Assembly (NCBI GenBank): GCA_964392985.1
Contig: CAYMSF010000001.1
Span: forward strand, 62,001-126,000
Length of the DNA stretch: 64,000 nt
Direction: 5' to 3'
Source: CAYMSF01 sp964392985
Lineage (GTDB): Bacteria; Verrucomicrobiota; Lentisphaeria; Victivallales; Victivallaceae
Each line of letters begins with the position of its first letter. Position 1 is the first letter of the stretch. The notes beneath the pieces are model-generated. The model was not told where the DNA came from and made no database searches. It saw only the letters and a program-made list of their open reading frames with translations. Below are positions 62,909 to 64,000 of this stretch, piece by piece. Position numbers and translations under genes: made by a program.

Positions 62909-64000
62909 ATGGTCAAATTAATTCAATTTTCAGCAATTGCGTTGTCATTATTATCTACGGTTTGTGTTTATGCAATGCCGTCTTATGATGACGTGCTAGT
63001 TGTTGTAAATTTGCAATCACCAGACTCGGTTGAAATCGGTACTTATTTCAAAAAGGCAAGAAATATTCCGGAAATAAATATTGTTAAGGTTAGTATTCCA
63101 GACCGTGTCAGCGACGAAGGCGATAACGCACGTGCTACAATGGTTGAAAAAAATTTAATACTGAATGCCGTTAAGTCAAAGCTTGATGAGTCTGCAAAAG
63201 ATGAAAATGGCAAACTTGTAAAATTAGCTGAAAAAATAAACTTCATCGTCTTGACTCGCGGCATTCCAATATATGCGGAAAACGATATTGGCAAAAGTGA
63301 TACCAATCCACGTCCATATCACTTAACTGATTCATTTATCATGTATAATCTGTCAGAATCAGCGTCAAATCCCTTAATTCCAGATTTTTTTACCAATAAT
63401 AAATTTTATTACTATAATAATTTAGACGTTCTTTCACGGAAGTTTTCACACAATCAGTTTGGCTACTACATTGTTTCGCGCCTTGATGGTCCTGGATTGT
63501 CAAATATTAAAAACCTTATAGACAATACCGGTGCTCCGGCGTATGGTTCATACAAGCATGACAATAAAGTAAAACTGTTGACGGTCAGTCCATACTATAA
63601 TAAGACATTTCTTGATGAGTTTAATTTGAGAGGGAATATTGAGATAGTATCGCCTTGCCCGATTCCGCCGGAGAATCAGGACTTTACGACGCCAGATGAA
63701 TGTCGTATAACACAGACATTTGATAAGGTTGCCCAAAATGCAATGTTTGCTTTTTTGAACCATATTCCCTGGGAGACGTTTTATCCTTGGCCGCGTGGAA
63801 ATAATTATTATGCCGATGGTGACCTTATGGATAATTATCCATTTATTTATCGTGGAGCAACATTTTTGCCGGGGTCAGTTGTTATGGGTTATCGTTCATT
63901 GGCGGCAAACAAAAACTTCCGTACTGCAGGTGGTGCGCTTAAGCTTGACCTGTCAACAAATCTTATAAATGATTTTCAAAAAAGTGACGGCAGCGATATG
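62909..64000 (+). CDS. TIGR03790-family secreted protein, 3' end outside window
   Basis: The open frame begins at ATG 62909 and runs 364 codons off the window edge. A signal peptide covers ~1-23 (ending VYAMP). The mature part begins DDVLVVVNLQSPDSVEIGTYFKKARNIPE, shown here in part, followed later by VLTRGIPIY and YYIVSRLDGPG. These are marks of TIGR03790, a family of unknown function found in PVC, Acidobacteria and related bacteria. The frame is preceded by a near-consensus promoter but lacks an obvious ribosome binding site. Confidence 0.82.
   Translation, partial: MVKLIQFSAIALSLLSTVCVYAMPSYDDVLVVVNLQSPDSVEIGTYFKKARNIPEINIVKVSIPDRVSDEGDNARATMVEKNLILNAVKSKLDESAKDENGKLVKLAEKINFIVLTRGIPIYAENDIGKSDTNPRPYHLTDSFIMYNLSESASNPLIPDFFTNNKFYYYNNLDVLSRKFSHNQFGYYIVSRLDGPGLSNIKNLIDNTGAPAYGSYKHDNKVKLLTVSPYYNKTFLDEFNLRGNIEIVSPCPIPPENQDFTTPDECRITQTFDKVAQNAMFAFLNHIPWETFYPWPRGNNYYADGDLMDNYPFIYRGATFLPGSVVMGYRSLAANKNFRTAGGALKLDLSTNLINDFQKSDGSDM

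Overview
The window is AT-rich bacterial chromosome of ordinary, mostly housekeeping content. It has short intergenic gaps, ATGA-type overlaps and both strands in use. The mix of genes suggests an anaerobic member of the PVC group, most likely Lentisphaerota (Victivallales-like). The supporting genes are a ~980-residue Chlamydia-type NAD-glutamate dehydrogenase, a formylglycine-generating-enzyme (SUMF1) domain protein, a GH2 beta-mannosidase, a MocA-type oxidoreductase, full-length three-domain NifU, GatB, a TIGR03790 protein and LA_2272-type surface repeats. That placement is inference from gene content; no rRNA is present. I see no CRISPR array, insertion sequence, phage gene or integrase.

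Layout. 1-4 kb: the 5' end of a secreted protein, then a folB-STAS-CDF operon, a SIMPL protein and a flavodoxin-fold reductase. 4.3-10 kb: typA, a Nudix hydrolase, riboflavin synthase, a GAF/PP2C phosphatase and an AraC regulator. 10-16 kb: a tight minus-strand operon icd-GNAT-SIS-uppS-cdsA-lrp-aminotransferase. 16-24 kb: an oxidoreductase with tandem LacI-like operators, a K+/H+ antiporter, a small TM1266-like protein and NAD-GDH. 24-29 kb: an AraC regulator divergent from beta-mannosidase, and a polytopic glycosyltransferase-like protein. 29-38 kb: priA, holB, tmk, a stand-alone AICAR transformylase, a SUMF1 protein and kup. 38-45 kb: a WbuC cupin, two tandem surface-repeat proteins, tRNA-Gly(CCC), a lipoprotein, the classical rpmH-rnpA-yidD-yidC-jag cluster and tRNA-Pro(CGG). 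45-57 kb: gatB, a lipoprotein hydrolase/DUF4105 pair, a TSUP permease, serA, an FtsQ-like protein, a DEAD-box helicase and lysS. 57-64 kb: a membrane pyrophosphatase homologue without catalytic residues, nifU, proS and a truncated TIGR03790 gene.

The most unusual gene is at 57554-59689. It keeps the transmembrane scaffold of membrane-bound pyrophosphatases, but the substrate-binding loops are deleted or substituted. It also carries a signal peptide and a Pro/Gln-rich linker. A second degenerate transporter, a CDF protein with no site-A metal ligands, lies at 645-1556. Several starts were moved from the longest reading frame to an internal ATG because the upstream ribosome binding site fits only that codon (typA, uppS, icd, tmk, lysS, nifU, jag, SIMPL, GNAT, the antiporter, the lipoprotein hydrolase and the mPPase-like gene).
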